In this document: positions 1-9,995 of the stretch, piece by piece
How the letters are laid out: every line of letters starts with the position of its first letter
Numbering within the stretch: position 1 is the first letter of the stretch
Source of the DNA: Priapulus caudatus
Lineage: Eukaryota; Priapulida; Priapulimorpha; Priapulimorphida; Priapulidae
Length of the DNA stretch: 22,421 nucleotides
NCBI RefSeq assembly: GCF_000485595.1
Contig: NW_014578805.1
Coordinates: forward strand, 17,515-39,935
Direction: 5' to 3'
Position numbers and translations under genes: made by a program
Notes under the pieces: model-generated
Told to the model about the DNA's origin: nothing
Seen by the model: only the letters and a program-made list of their open reading frames with translations
Databases searched by the model: none

Positions 1-62
<62 letters not shown>

Positions 63-66
63 CATA
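1..66. repeat. (TC)n / (TA)n microsatellite
   Basis: A pure TC dinucleotide run fills the first ~49 bases, with one T insertion, and passes into a TATATA run to about 61. It is cut by the window edge, so its full length is unknown. Confidence 0.95.
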
Positions 67-789
67 TGCATGTGCATCTATGTGGGCATGCGTGCAAAAA
101 AGATAGAGATGCTCAGAAAGAGATCGAAAGAGTGCTAAAGAAAGCGAGCAAGTGGCTCTGATTAAAAAGTTTGAAACGCGATCCGGCAAGGCAAATGGCT
201 ATTTTCTGATCTGCCAACGGCAGGCAGCTCTCTCGAACGCCAGACACGTTCTCCCGGATAGCTGAGTGACGCTGGCTGGGGCAGCGATTTCGCATTGCCG
301 CCCGTTCTCACGCGGGAAGTTACGAAACGGAGCAGCAGGCGAAAAGTTACATGCGGAATGCATTACGTCTCCGCGCGCCCTCTCACGTCGCTTGTTTGTT
401 ATCGTTTGCATTCTCAGAGCAAAGCCAGCTGCATGCTTTGGATACACTGCGCTAATTGTGCCGCTTTTTTCTCGTGTGACGAAAATATAAACCGTATTTT
501 TATTTTTTAAATATACGCCGGTTAGCTCGGCAAGAAGGATTTGTCGCGTAATGGAGTCGTTACAGGACATATTCACAACAAACATTCATTCGTTCAATAG
601 TTTCACGGTTGCAGACTGTAGCATCAGTTCACTGTAGTATCATCTCATGACTGTTTTACTAGCTTTACTAGCTACTACTACTTGGCATATTCATTCTCTG
701 CTGCCTCTGCCACTACCTCTACCATCCCTCTAGTTGCATCCCAAAGTGTGTGGACTGTAGCCTGGACTCATGACTGTGTTTTAATGCAG
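67..789. other. No recognised gene; upstream or intronic sequence of the tetraspanin gene
   Basis: Short open frames on both strands have no recognisable motif. I looked for a tetraspanin N-terminal/TM1 exon (Met, short tail, first hydrophobic segment) and did not find one. The stretch is therefore probably intron, with the first coding exon(s) to the left of the window. The last bases (ttttaatgcag, 779-789) form a good splice acceptor for the exon at 790. Confidence 0.5.
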
Positions 790-892
790 GTATGCTGCGT
801 ACCTGCTGATTGCTGTGGGGGCACTGGTGTTTGTCGTCGGATTCTTTGGCTGCTGTGGTGCGATCCAGGAGAGCAAGTGCATGCTGGTCACG
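790..892 (+). CDS. Tetraspanin exon: TM2 and CCG-type inner loop
   Basis: The exon follows the acceptor tgcag at 785-789 and ends at the donor gtaagt (893-898). Its first base completes a codon begun upstream, and the remaining 34 codons encode [16 protein letters not shown] followed by [18 protein letters not shown]. The FGCCGA...KC segment is the conserved cytoplasmic end of tetraspanin TM2, with cysteines that are palmitoylated in family members. Confidence 0.95.
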
Positions 893-896
893 GTAA

Positions 897-969
<73 letters not shown>

Positions 970-2966
970 TGTGTGCAACTCGGCCACCCTAGAGGACGCC
1001 ACCTTCAACGTCTTCGTCTGCTCGTTGTTGCTGCAGTAGTCTGCGGGTTCTGGCTTCCTATGACGTCCTGCAGTCAACGTAAAAAAAATTATTCTGCTAG
1101 ACATACCATACTTATTCTAGTGCTAAAAACAATCCTTAAAAAGTGGGAGAATTGTACCTAATTAAGCTGTGTTTGTGGTTAATTTGGAGTAAACATTCTG
1201 TAGAGAATGTTTTAATGGCGCTAACCATATTGACAATTTTATATGGCACATAGCTGCTTGAAATTGGACTAGTGTAAGTTCTGTAGCATCCTGATCGTTT
1301 CTCATCTCTGATGTTAAATTGACTACGTCACGAATTTTCTATGGTGAAATTTGTAAAATTTGTGTTGCCATTTTTTTACACTAAGAACTAACAGGACTAA
1401 ACGTATCGTCAAATTCTTACCTGATAAGATTGTTTCTCAACTAGTTAAAAATTTAAAAAACCTGGAATCGATTTTGTATATTAGTGATTTCATGACATTA
1501 ATTGCTTTGCGTTATGGGCTGATGTATGAGATCACGAGTGTATTTCAAAACATTATGAACAAATATAGTAAGTAAATAGCAAGTATAGACTGCAGCAATT
1601 TAAACAATAAAAAGTGAATCAGAAATTAGTTTATATTTGTGTTGAAAAAGTGGAAATTATTTTTTTTTATTTTTTACTATTTATGGTAACGTAATCACTT
1701 TAACTTTTTAACTCATCTGAAAATTACAATGTAAGCTTTGTAAAACGTTGGTTGAGTGCGTACGGAGAGCTGCGCTTCCATCTATGTTTCGCAACAATTC
1801 TTTTGCAGTATTTCGTTTGCCTGATCATCATCCTCGGCTGTGAGATAGCAGCAGGAATCCTGGCTGTTGTCTACAAGGACAAGGTATCCATCTTTCTCGG
1901 CAGCATACGCTATACAGATTTACACGTCATACTAAGTCTAAGATATTCATTGGACGAAAATGTTTGAATTTTTGTATTCGACACCTAATATTTCCTAAAA
2001 CTTGCCATTCATCGACCGCTAAAATTAGCGAGGTTCCGTCATGCGTCGTTAATTTTTAAACGAGGTTAATGCGATATGGATTGATTGCGTTGTTACAGAT
2101 ACACATGTACTTGGATGATGAGGTGCCAGACATGCTGAAGAATGAATATATGAAGAGTGAGGACCAGAAGGGAATGACCCGAGCCTGGGACTGGGTTCAG
2201 CAGGAGGTATGATTACCTTCACGCTCTCTCTCTCTCTCTCTCTCTCTGCTCTTACTGGCTTTTTCTCTCTTCCTCTCTTTCTCATCTATCTACGTTCTCT
2301 CTCTCTCATCATCTTTTCTCTCTCTCTCCTCTCCCCTACTCCCTCTTCTCTCTCTCTTCTCTTTTCTCCTCATCTGTTCTCTCTCTGCTCTCTCTCTCCC
2401 TCTTCTCTCATCTTTCTCTCTCTCATCTCCCCTCTCATTCGTCTTTCCTCTCTCATCTCGCGTCTTTCATCTCTCTCCTCTTCCTCCTCATCCTTCTCGT
2501 CTGTCTCCATCTTCTTCATGATCTCTTCTTCTCTCTTATCCTCACTCTCTCTCTCTCTCTCGCTCTCTCATCTTTTTCTCTCTCTCTTGTCCTCAATCTC
2601 TCTCTCTCTCTTCATCTTCGACCGTTCATCTCCTCAATCTCTCTCTCTCTCTCTCTCTGCTCTTCTCTCTCTGCTTTCTCACTCGTCTCTCTCTCGTCCA
2701 TCACTCTCTCTTCTCTTCCTCTACCCTCTCTCCTCACTCCTCTCTCTCTCTTCTGCTTCTTCTCTCTCGTCCCTCTCTCCGCCTCGCTCTCTCTCTCTCT
2801 CTTTTCTCTCTCTCGTTCGTCTCTCTCCTTTTCTTTCCTCTCTCTCGTCTCTCCTTATCTTTCTCTTCTCTCGCTCTATTGGCTTCTCTCTTCTCTCTTT
2901 CTCATCTCCCTCCTCCGGCCCTCCTCTCTCTTCCGTTTCTTTCCTCTCCTCTCTCTTCTCTCCGTT

Positions 2967-3017
<51 letters not shown>

Positions 3018-4839
3018 CTGAGGCTGACTTAGAGTGTGTGCAGAATGTTATTATCAAGAGCGTATTAAGAAGGCTTAATACGCTCTTGTTATTATTAATT
3101 GATCGATAATCTACTGTTCATTCCTTGTTGCATTTTATGTATCTCCTGAATGTAGAGTCTTAGAATCATAGGATTCATATACACTTTTAAGCAGAGCCTA
3201 CAGCTTCGCTGTGCATGCCTGCATTAAGGTGCTTCTCTTCCTAGTGGTGGAGTCGCAAATAGAGATAGAGTGTGGAAAGTTAACTCGCAGTGCTACCAGT
3301 GGACTAACCCCCCGGTGTAGCATTTACTGTGAAAGCAGCTGCGTGGCCTCGGGTTAAGGAAACGTAGATAGGCACCGCCCTATGCGCCACATAGGCACGG
3401 GAAGGGATTTAACTTTAACTTCCTAGCGGTGCACTCCGTGTGCGTGTCGTAATATCTCGTGTTTCTACGTGTGCGCTTGCAGCAAGAATGCTGCGGCTTC
3501 AACAGCTACAAGGACTACGACGGGAACACAAATCTTCCGAGAGGCTACTCTTTCCCGCTGTCCTGCTGCAAGCGTCAGGACAATACTGAAATCGACAACG
3601 TCACGGTAAACTTGCATTCCCTGGCAGCCGCTCTGGTGTTCTCCGCGTCGTCCATTGTCGTCGGTCCGTGTTTTTCCCCCCGAGTATGCGTGGCTGAAAT
3701 CCAGATTGTCTCGTGACACGACGCAAGGCTGATTTTTGCGCTTGCGAAACCCTGCGCTATCGTTAGATCTTCATAGGATCGCTTGTTTGGACTTGCGAGT
3801 CCCATCACGGTTTTACGCGTCGTTGCAAGCCGTTGCGCCTGGCTGATTGCATCGACGCGTCCCCTAAGCTGAAATTCCTGCAAGACTCCGTTCTCCTCTG
3901 TAATGGCGTAATATACTAGGAGTACTTTGTGTACACGTTCGCGATGTCTGTACATGACTCGTGGCGTTACCCACTTAGATGTTTACTGCGCTTAACTAAT
4001 AGAGGCACGCGTGCCTGTAGACTGTTTCGGAAGAGTTATTTTAGTTGTAGAGAGTGTGACTGCCATTATTCTTTCTCGTTACAGCCAGCTAATGAAGCCA
4101 AGTGTAAGGCTATGGAAGAGAACTTCTTTTACAAGACTGTAAGTATACACGCGCGCGACCTGTTATAGAATAATGGGGGTGGGGGGTGCTGTGAAGGAAA
4201 GGGTGCCGTTGTCCACTAGCAGTGGTTGGTTGAGAGTGGTTTCGATGTGGCAGTTTCTGGCTGTATATTTAGCAGACTTTTTTTTCTCTATGTGCAGTAC
4301 GTTCCACATTGGTTAGTAGTAGCCAAGTCATTGCTGAATGAAACTTGGGGGGGGGGCGAGGTTCACTGTGAGTGTATGTTTTTGGTCCTTGAATCGGTGT
4401 GCTGTTTACATACACACCAGTTAACAGCTCGTTTGTAGCCTTGGTTTGTAGATGGTAGCTGAATGATTATTCATTCTCATTTGATTCTATTCAGCCATGC
4501 AAAGCTTCTATCAACAACTGGTTTGACGATCACGTGATCATCGTCATTGGACTTGGACTTGGAATTGGCTGTCTGGAGGTATGCGTCGATTCAAGTCAAT
4601 TTCAGCATAGGCAGAATGTATTTTTAGTCAAGATGAAATGCTTGCAAACAGAAGATGTCTAGGCACGAAGACATTATAGTTATTATGACTTGGGTTCTTG
4701 AACAAGGTTTAAATGTTAATAATTGATTAGTAGATAGATTGCAGGATCGATTAATTGATTGATTGATTGATTTTATTTTCAGTTGTTTGGCATGATCTTT
4801 GCCATCTGCTTGTGCCGAAACATCGGAGAAGAGATTTAG
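790..4839 (+). CDS. Tetraspanin gene (5'-incomplete), seven coding exons
   Basis: Tetraspanins are four-pass membrane proteins that organise other receptors into membrane microdomains. The joined exons 790-892, 1809-1883, 2099-2206, 3483-3605, 4085-4138, 4495-4578 and 4783-4839 stay in one frame and give ~200 residues plus a stop. Visible in order are TM2, ending in the family signature [16 protein letters not shown]3 ([20 protein letters not shown]); and a large extracellular loop of about 110 residues with the CCG motif (QECCGF), a second SCC pair, and single cysteines in EAKCKA and PCKAS, six in all. TM4 follows with its typical internal Glu, then a short tail CRNIGEEI. Acidic residues in TM3 and TM4 are typical of the family. 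An NVT sequon lies in the loop. All introns are GT-AG and phase 0, except the one before 790, which splits a codon after its second base. TM1 and the small loop are missing from the window. The short tail and six-Cys loop resemble the CD9/CD63-type branch, but I cannot assign an ortholog. Confidence 0.95.
897..975. repeat. (GT)n then (GTGC)n microsatellite in intron
   Basis: A GT dinucleotide run (about 897-922) passes into a GTGC tetranucleotide run to about 970. It begins directly at the donor site of the exon ending at 892, so repeat-length changes lie within a few bases of the 5' splice site. Open frames through it are low-complexity artefacts. Confidence 0.95.
1809..1883 (+). CDS. Tetraspanin exon: TM3
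   Basis: Acceptor ttttgcag (1801-1808) and donor gtatcc (1884) bound 25 complete codons, beginning [16 protein letters not shown] and ending VVYKDK. This is the hydrophobic third membrane span with its usual internal Glu, followed by the start of the large extracellular loop. Confidence 0.94.
2099..2206 (+). CDS. Tetraspanin exon: first part of the large extracellular loop
   Basis: Acceptor tgttacag (2091-2098) and donor gtatga (2207) bound 36 codons. The translation is a charged amphipathic segment ([20 protein letters not shown] ... WDWVQQE). It corresponds to the helices that precede the CCG motif in tetraspanin loops, and the WDWVQQE end matches the usual position just before CCG. Confidence 0.92.
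2216..3016. repeat. ~800-bp polypyrimidine (TC-rich) compound microsatellite
   Basis: Almost every base on the plus strand is C or T, in TCTC blocks separated by short TCC, TCAT, TCG or TTT interruptions, ending in a pure (TC)n run at about 2970-3015. It starts ~10 bp after the donor at 2207. A 270-codon open frame runs through it only because of composition. Confidence 0.95.
3055..3088. repeat. Perfect 15-bp inverted repeat with 4-nt loop
   Basis: Arms CAAGAGCGTATTAAG (3055-3069) and CTTAATACGCTCTTG (3074-3088) are exact reverse complements around the loop AAGG. It sits in the tetraspanin intron just after the TC tract. The function is unknown. Confidence 0.9.
3237..3431 (+). mobile_element. 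SINE insertion flanked by 13-bp target-site duplications
   Basis: The body spans about 3250-3418 and is flanked by CTTCCTAGTGGTG (3237-3249) and CTTCCTAGCGGTG (3419-3431), one mismatch in 13. The body ends in a TTTAACTTTAA tail. It includes the block CACCGCCCTATGCGCC followed by CACGGGAAGGGATTTAAC, which I recall as the 3' half of a SINE type found in several invertebrates. A 12-15 bp TSD plus a simple 3' tail is the hallmark of LINE-mediated retroposition. The family name and the Pol III head are not certain, and the head may be truncated or decayed. Confidence 0.7.
3483..3605 (+). CDS. Tetraspanin exon: CCG motif and second Cys pair
   Basis: Acceptor cgcttgcag (3474-3482) and donor gtaaac (3606) bound 41 codons. 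They contain [14 protein letters not shown] (the diagnostic CCG motif), the SCCKR pair and the glycosylation sequon NVT at the end. Together with the next two exons this supplies the disulfide-bonded variable region of the loop. Confidence 0.95.
4085..4138 (+). CDS. Tetraspanin exon: short loop exon with fifth Cys
   Basis: Acceptor cgttacag (4077-4084) and donor gtaagt (4139) bound 18 codons reading [18 protein letters not shown]. The single Cys is the fifth loop cysteine. It is too short to be found as a free ORF and is supported by frame continuity and splice sites. Confidence 0.9.
4495..4578 (+). CDS. Tetraspanin exon: sixth loop Cys and first part of TM4
   Basis: Acceptor ttctattcag (4485-4494) and donor gtatgc (4579) bound 28 codons. 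They begin [13 protein letters not shown] (sixth Cys and the membrane-proximal helix) and continue into the hydrophobic [15 protein letters not shown], which carries the polar Glu typical of TM4. Confidence 0.94.
4783..4839 (+). CDS. Tetraspanin last coding exon: end of TM4 and C-tail
   Basis: Acceptor ttattttcag (4773-4782) leads into [18 protein letters not shown] and the stop TAG 4837-4839. The tail after the last membrane Cys is only eight residues. It lacks a C-terminal tyrosine sorting motif of the GYEVM type known from CD63. Confidence 0.95.
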   Translation: MFGMIFAICLCRNIGEEI

Positions 4840-5220
4840 AGTGGATGACCATGGTTTCAGTGGTTATTGGATAAACAAGCAACAGAATCTCATTTTTTTA
4901 AATCTTTACCACCGTTGGCTAATGTTTTTGTGCTAATTTTTTAAGGCTGAAGTAGAAAATTGTGTATAATCTTATTATTCACTCTGGTCAAGGCTACGAC
5001 CTTTGTATCTGCAGTTTGTGCTGTTGCAAATGGGTGAACCTGCTGAAAATGTCCGGCCCCGAATTGAAAACAAATCTCTTGATGTATGCATGTCGTTCCT
5101 GCATCGTTGTAGCTGCATAATAGTGTTTTTCTGTATTTATAAATCATTTGGATACGGCATAGGTGGCGCCACGTTGCAACAGCAGAAACTGCAGTGTATA
5201 AAGAGATTGTAAGCAGATTT
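4840..5220 (+). other. Probable 3' UTR of the tetraspanin gene
   Basis: This follows the TAG at 4837-4839 without any sign of another exon. No canonical AATAAA is visible here, only TATAAA variants near 5138 and 5197. The end of the transcript is therefore a guess. Confidence 0.4.
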
Positions 5221-6017
5221 TAGACAAAATACTCGACTCGTAATCTCAAAGTATAATATGAAGGACGATATATTTGGTTTTATAGCATGTGTTTTTAATG
5301 CCCTGCTGTTGGTTGTGGGATTTGGAGATTCGATGAAATACTCACGATATTTTGCGAAAAATCATTTTGCTGATTTTAGAACTCGTGTAACAAATGTACT
5401 AGAGTGTTTTCAGGGAGTGGAGGTCAGTTCTCTTTATTTTGGCTGTTCCCGGATATTTTTAAACACGGTAATACTGTTGTAAATTTCGACCTTGGTTGTT
5501 GCAACGTTATATGTTAATAGGTAGAAACTTGAGTGCAGTGAATCTCTCGAGTCTATGTTAAAAGTTCTGTCAGCCATGTTTGGACCTCTACTACTAATAA
5601 CGCCACATATTGCCAACTGGTGATGTGACACCTGAGAAAGTATGTGACTGGCAGGAGCTTGTGTGAAACGGGTGGGGCTCAGTAAGTTGGGTACTACATT
5701 ATTGACCACCCCTGATAAAAATGTAGCGTTATCGTGGAATTCGTTTCCTAAAGCATCCGTACTTGTCAATTCGTACAGCATCCGATGCTAGATAGAGAAT
5801 CTGCATTTATCAAGGGCTAAATAGAGGTCTTTTCCACAGAATGTTTGGGAAATATATCATCTGTAAGCTAGACCCCAAAAACAAGTCCCTTCATGTCAGG
5901 CCAACGTGGCTACTTCTAGGGCCGCTACAGTATCAAAATACCTAATATTTTTATTGCATAATTATAATAACCATAATGGTCATCGATAAAGAAACTTGAT
6001 GGGTTTGTCTGTATCTC
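5221..6017. other. Intergenic, no recognised gene
   Basis: AT-rich sequence. The longest open frame (115 codons, minus strand, 5434-5781) shows no domain, no membrane segment and no recognisable family. I see no RNA gene or repeat here. Confidence 0.5.
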
Positions 6018-6165
6018 CGTACGTGTGTGTATGTATATACGTTTACGTGTCCGTTTGTATGTGCATATGTATGTACGCACGTACGCGTGTACATACATAT
6101 GCGTGTATGTATACATGCGTGAGTGTGTGCGTGTTTGTATGCATGTATGTATATGTGTATTATGT
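6018..6165. repeat. Degenerate GTAT/GTAC/GTGT microsatellite
   Basis: Imperfect alternating purine-pyrimidine tetranucleotides (GTAT, TACG, GTGT) fill this stretch. Short frames through it on both strands are low-complexity Tyr/Val/Cys or Tyr/Thr runs. Confidence 0.85.
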
Positions 6166-7265
6166 TATCAAGTATGATAATCTACTATATGTAAATCTCA
6201 TGCGTATATATATGAGAACAAGTATGACGGCAACCGTAACAAAATGGTAGGTTTTCGACTGCAAAGTGCCTCCCTCTATGCCAAATGTGGACAAACTAAG
6301 CATAAAATGAATATGTCAGTGAAGGAAGGTAGGGAGTCGGGGCGTTTGCTAGCTGTTACTCTATTAGGGTTTCTCTGACTGGGCGTCTTACTGCAAGTAG
6401 GTCACTTGGCCTTCGAATTTAGCGTTTCAAAAATATTTTCTACGAGACTTCCCTGCTCTCGTGGCAGCTTGTTCAGTGATTTACGTCTGATTTCACAATG
6501 TCACGGCTGCTGTGTTAAAATTATGAAATTTCCCTGACTAAAAGAAACCCCACCGTTAGGTAGCGGCTTGAGAACAGACAAAACTTGTCCCGATGTGCGC
6601 ATCAGTTGTGTTCGCAAAATACTTTTCTCTCGAGTTTTCTAGCCGGTGTAGTGTGAAGTAAATGCTGTATTTATTCAGGCGGAAGTTGATGTGATGTTGT
6701 CCACTGCTCGTGACCCAATCTCTCCCTCTCCACGACTACAGCACCGCTTTTTTGCGGCACCGGTGACGGGACTTGAACACTGTACACCGCCGTTCCACTG
6801 CATGAGTGTATTTCACCGCGTCCCATCATTGGACTGCAGTCGTATATGTCCCCGTGCGGGCATTTCCTATCGTCAAATCGTCGTCTGCAATCATTGGACT
6901 CTGGTCGTGGCACGATTCCTCCCCGTGGGGGCCTATTGTAGCATTGATGTCAACGTCTATATGACCCTGGTCTAAATTCCAGTAGAAAAGAAAGTAAGTC
7001 CGTCTCCGCGCGACCCGGGTTGAAATCGTTAACTCGATGTGCAAACCATACGCATGTTTTCACTCGCTTAACGGTAGGTATGGTTTTAGGTCTTGATGCT
7101 ACCGCATGAAGTAGCAACGTGTAATCAGAGTCTTGCCAGGCTAAAGCGGCTGTACCTCAGGAGTAGAGAGCTTCTAGTTGAGGTGGCAGCAACATTATTC
7201 AATGTGCGTGTGTATGATGTGTATGGTTGATGTAAAACTAGCGAGCATGTACGTACATATAGCAT
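6166..7265. other. Intergenic, no recognised gene
   Basis: No coding signal that I can support. At 6825-6935 there is a diverged tandem pair (~65 bp apart) sharing ATCATTGGACT and a following CCCCGTG. The reverse complement of 6758-6776 contains a Pol III B-box-like string, but without a matching T-stem. Confidence 0.45.
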
Positions 7266-7315
7266 TTTCTCTGTGTGTGTGTGTGTGTGTATGTGTATTT
7301 GTGTGTATGTGCGCG
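7266..7315. repeat. (GT)n microsatellite
   Basis: A TG dinucleotide run with GTAT and GTTT interruptions lies between about 7270 and 7313. Confidence 0.9.
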
Positions 7316-8935
7316 TTACGCATCGCTGTATGTTGCAGTGTGCGTATTCCGCGCACGGAGAGTCGTACGCTGCTACGCGCGTCTAGCGTTCATGATGATC
7401 TGTCGGAAGTAGCGTCTGTCGGCGACAGGTGGCGCTCGTGCCCCACTCTCCTTCTACACCACAACCTCCCCACTAAATTTTCCCCATCTGCACCACACCT
7501 CCCGTTATATAAAAAATGTCTTGAGAATATAATACCGACCTTTGTTTAAAAATGATAATCTCCCAACCGAGGCCATCTCGCGTTTTACTATTACGTCACG
7601 TGTGAAGAAGGGTTATAATTGGAAGATGAGTGAGATGAGGAAGGAATGAGGCGCGAAGGTTGCGCCCTATCAAAAAAAGGTTACCCCGAGCGACCATTCG
7701 TTCAGCACAAAATAACAGGATACGATTGCAGGGTGCGATGTGTACTGTGCCCCTCTATTTCCATCTCAGAACGTGCCAGTTCCACGATCGCTGTCACACG
7801 CTCTCCGCCGGTGCCGACAGTTGCTACGTCTTAGCAGATTGGATGCATGTACATTGGGGTGACCGGCCACGTTTCTATGAGTACTCGTATGTAAGAGAGC
7901 GTGGTTGGCCGGCGCGGCAAGGCGCATCATCGTGGTATCGTGATAGATTTCTGCATTTTTTATTTTAACTTAGACTGTATGTTGTTTTACGTGAAATGCG
8001 CTGGAAAATCGAAAGCATAATCGCCACGAGCACGTGGCGCCTCTGCTGGTAGATGCTGTGTACTCATCAAAACCATGGCCTCCAGCGAGATGTGTTTTAC
8101 CGGGTGAACTGAAGCAACCGCTAGTTCTATTTCTAACCGCGACTGTGACGTCATCGAAAATGTGACATCTCTACGACGAGAGGCTGACGCGTTTGGATAA
8201 GACACATCGCCTCCTCTTACTCCTATAGTTTAAGTTGCGTCAGCTGTCATTAACTTATATTTTACATTAAACGTGAATTCATGAATTATTAATCTTTGGA
8301 AATTGTTCGTAAAGCGAGACATTATTTTTGTGTTTTCTATCGGAGCTGGACTACGTGGCGTGCTGCGTACTTCACTAGCGTGTGCGTGAATTTACAATGG
8401 ACACGCCTAGCTTCTGTTGTAACTCAGCTATGGCAAATGTTCCGTGAGAGCATTCAGAGTATGTGCATACACTGTTTGCCCGGTTTTAATGAGCAACATG
8501 CAGGTAAAAAATAGACTGGATTTTTTCAATCGTTCGCAGTTCCAGCGTGTCACGTAGCTTTGCTGCGGAGCTTGGTAGGTCTATCTCTAAATGACGTTAC
8601 CGTCTCGGTTCGAATATTGTCGGTAGTTCGGTGTACGGCTAACGTACCACCCAATTTATTTTAGAGTTTCATAATAATTTTTATGCCAGACTATTAGTAA
8701 GAACTATGTATGTGCGTTTCTGTAATTTTGTATTCTATCATACATTGGACTTTAGTTAAATAAAGTAAATAAAATTCGAAGAAGTATATACTGACTTTTG
8801 CATTTACTGCGTGTTAAATATATGAAAACACGTCAACACACATTTCAGTATGATTAGTAAGTATGAACTGTGAGGGTAATTTCCAATTGATCATCATTAG
8901 AGGAGCGTATTAAGCAATCGAGTTTGATTCCGACC
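7316..8935. other. Intergenic, no recognised gene
   Basis: Several 60-100-codon frames occur on both strands, none with a recognisable motif. Two closely spaced AATAAA hexamers on the plus strand (8759-8764 and 8768-8773) could end an unrecognised transcript, but no exon can be assigned to them. Confidence 0.45.
8759..8773 (+). promoter_or_regulatory. Possible polyadenylation signals (two AATAAA)
   Basis: AATAAA occurs at 8759-8764 and again at 8768-8773. They lie in an AT-rich stretch, so chance is likely, and no upstream gene was recognised. Confidence 0.2.
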
Positions 8936-9744
8936 TCAGTTTAGACATGAAATTACTTCAGCGATCAAAACCCTTGATACCAGATACCCCCTAACCATTT
9001 TAAATGCATATTCATCACAAAATATAACTCCTCTGGTGAGATATTGCGCATGCGATAACACACTAACGTGGCCAGATTGTGTACTGGCTGGTATACGTAG
9101 CCATGACCTTACATGCAAGGTCTTCCTCCTATTTCTTAAATGATGGAACGTTAACAGAAGGAATGTTATTATATAAATCTATGCTAGGATAACTCCTCTT
9201 CATTTTAAATGCATAATCTTCGCAAAATACGTTTTCTCTCCGGAGATATTGCGCATGTGCGCGCACCGTGTTAGGCGTGTAGTGCCGTCTGAGGCAAACT
9301 TCATAATATAGCTTGCTGAGGGGGAGAGGGGATGGGAGACTGAGGAAATGCGGCAGGGAAGATAGCTGGGGGCGGTAGAAGAAGAAGGAGGCTGAGCGAG
9401 GGACAGGGGAGGCAAGGGGAAGGACGCGAGGGCATAAAGTAGGTGTTTTGTACCCTACATGTTAGGGCGCTCTCCTAATTATAAACAGAAGTTTACTGAT
9501 AAAAGTTTATTAGGGAAATTTATGCTGAGATACCCCTTAACCATTTTAAATGCATATTCATCACAAAATATAACTCCTCTGGTGAGATATTGCGCATGCG
9601 CTAACACACTAACGTAGCCAGATTGTGTACTGGCTGGTATACGCAGCGGGGACCTTACATGCAAGGTCATCCTCCTAATTCTTAAATGATGTCTACTGAT
9701 GGAATGTTATCATATAAATCTATGCTAGGATAACTCCTCTTTAT

Positions 9745-9995
9745 TACCTCCGTCCAACGGAGTTGGAGGAGGTTATGTGATCGGTCTCGTGTGTTAGTGT
9801 GTTCGCGCGATCGATATTAGCGCGTCGAGTCAGCGAGCCAGCCAGCCAGCCAGCCAGCAGCAGGCCAGTCAGTCAGCAGCAGCCAGCAGCGAGCGGCGAG
9901 CCAGCTCGTAACACATACATGTTACATGGGGCGTATGGCTATTGCGTATGTCGCTGGCGGAGGTATGCACTCTCCGTGAGTGCCCTCTGTCTAGT
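9745..9995 (+). mobile_element. ~250-bp dispersed element inserted in one satellite unit
   Basis: Other units read CTCTTCATTTTAAATGC without interruption. Here CTCTTTATT is followed by ~250 bp before TTTTAAATGC resumes. The insert starts ACCTCCGTCCAACGGAG and GAGGAGGTTATG, and ends GCGGAGGTATGCACTCTCC with GAGTGCCCTC and CTAG. I recognise this pairing as the two ends of a non-autonomous repeat that is widely scattered in marine invertebrate and fish genomes. That is recollection and was not checked against a database. The class is uncertain, and no clear target-site duplication longer than 2-3 bp is visible. Confidence 0.65.
9828..9910. repeat. AGCC/AGTC/AGC microsatellite inside the insert
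   Basis: Runs of AGCC (about 9836-9858) are followed by CAGT and CAGCAGC repeats and by GCGAGC motifs. This replaces the middle of the inserted element. Confidence 0.85.

Noticed and set aside
199-585. 128-codon minus-strand ORF upstream of the tetraspanin exons
   Set aside because: No recognisable family, overlapping shorter frames on the other strand, and location in what is probably an intron or upstream region.
2209-3021. 270-codon Ser/Leu-rich open frame on the plus strand
   Set aside because: It is a translation of the TC microsatellite. No stop codon can form in pure pyrimidine sequence in this register, and it overlaps a clear intron.
5434-5781. 115-codon minus-strand ORF
   Set aside because: No motif, no splice context and ordinary AT-rich surroundings. 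Its length is compatible with chance.
6735-6840. Possible tRNA or tRNA-derived SINE on the minus strand
   Set aside because: GTTCAAGTC fits a Pol III B box, but the flanking bases cannot form a T-stem. No A box, tail or target-site duplication was found.
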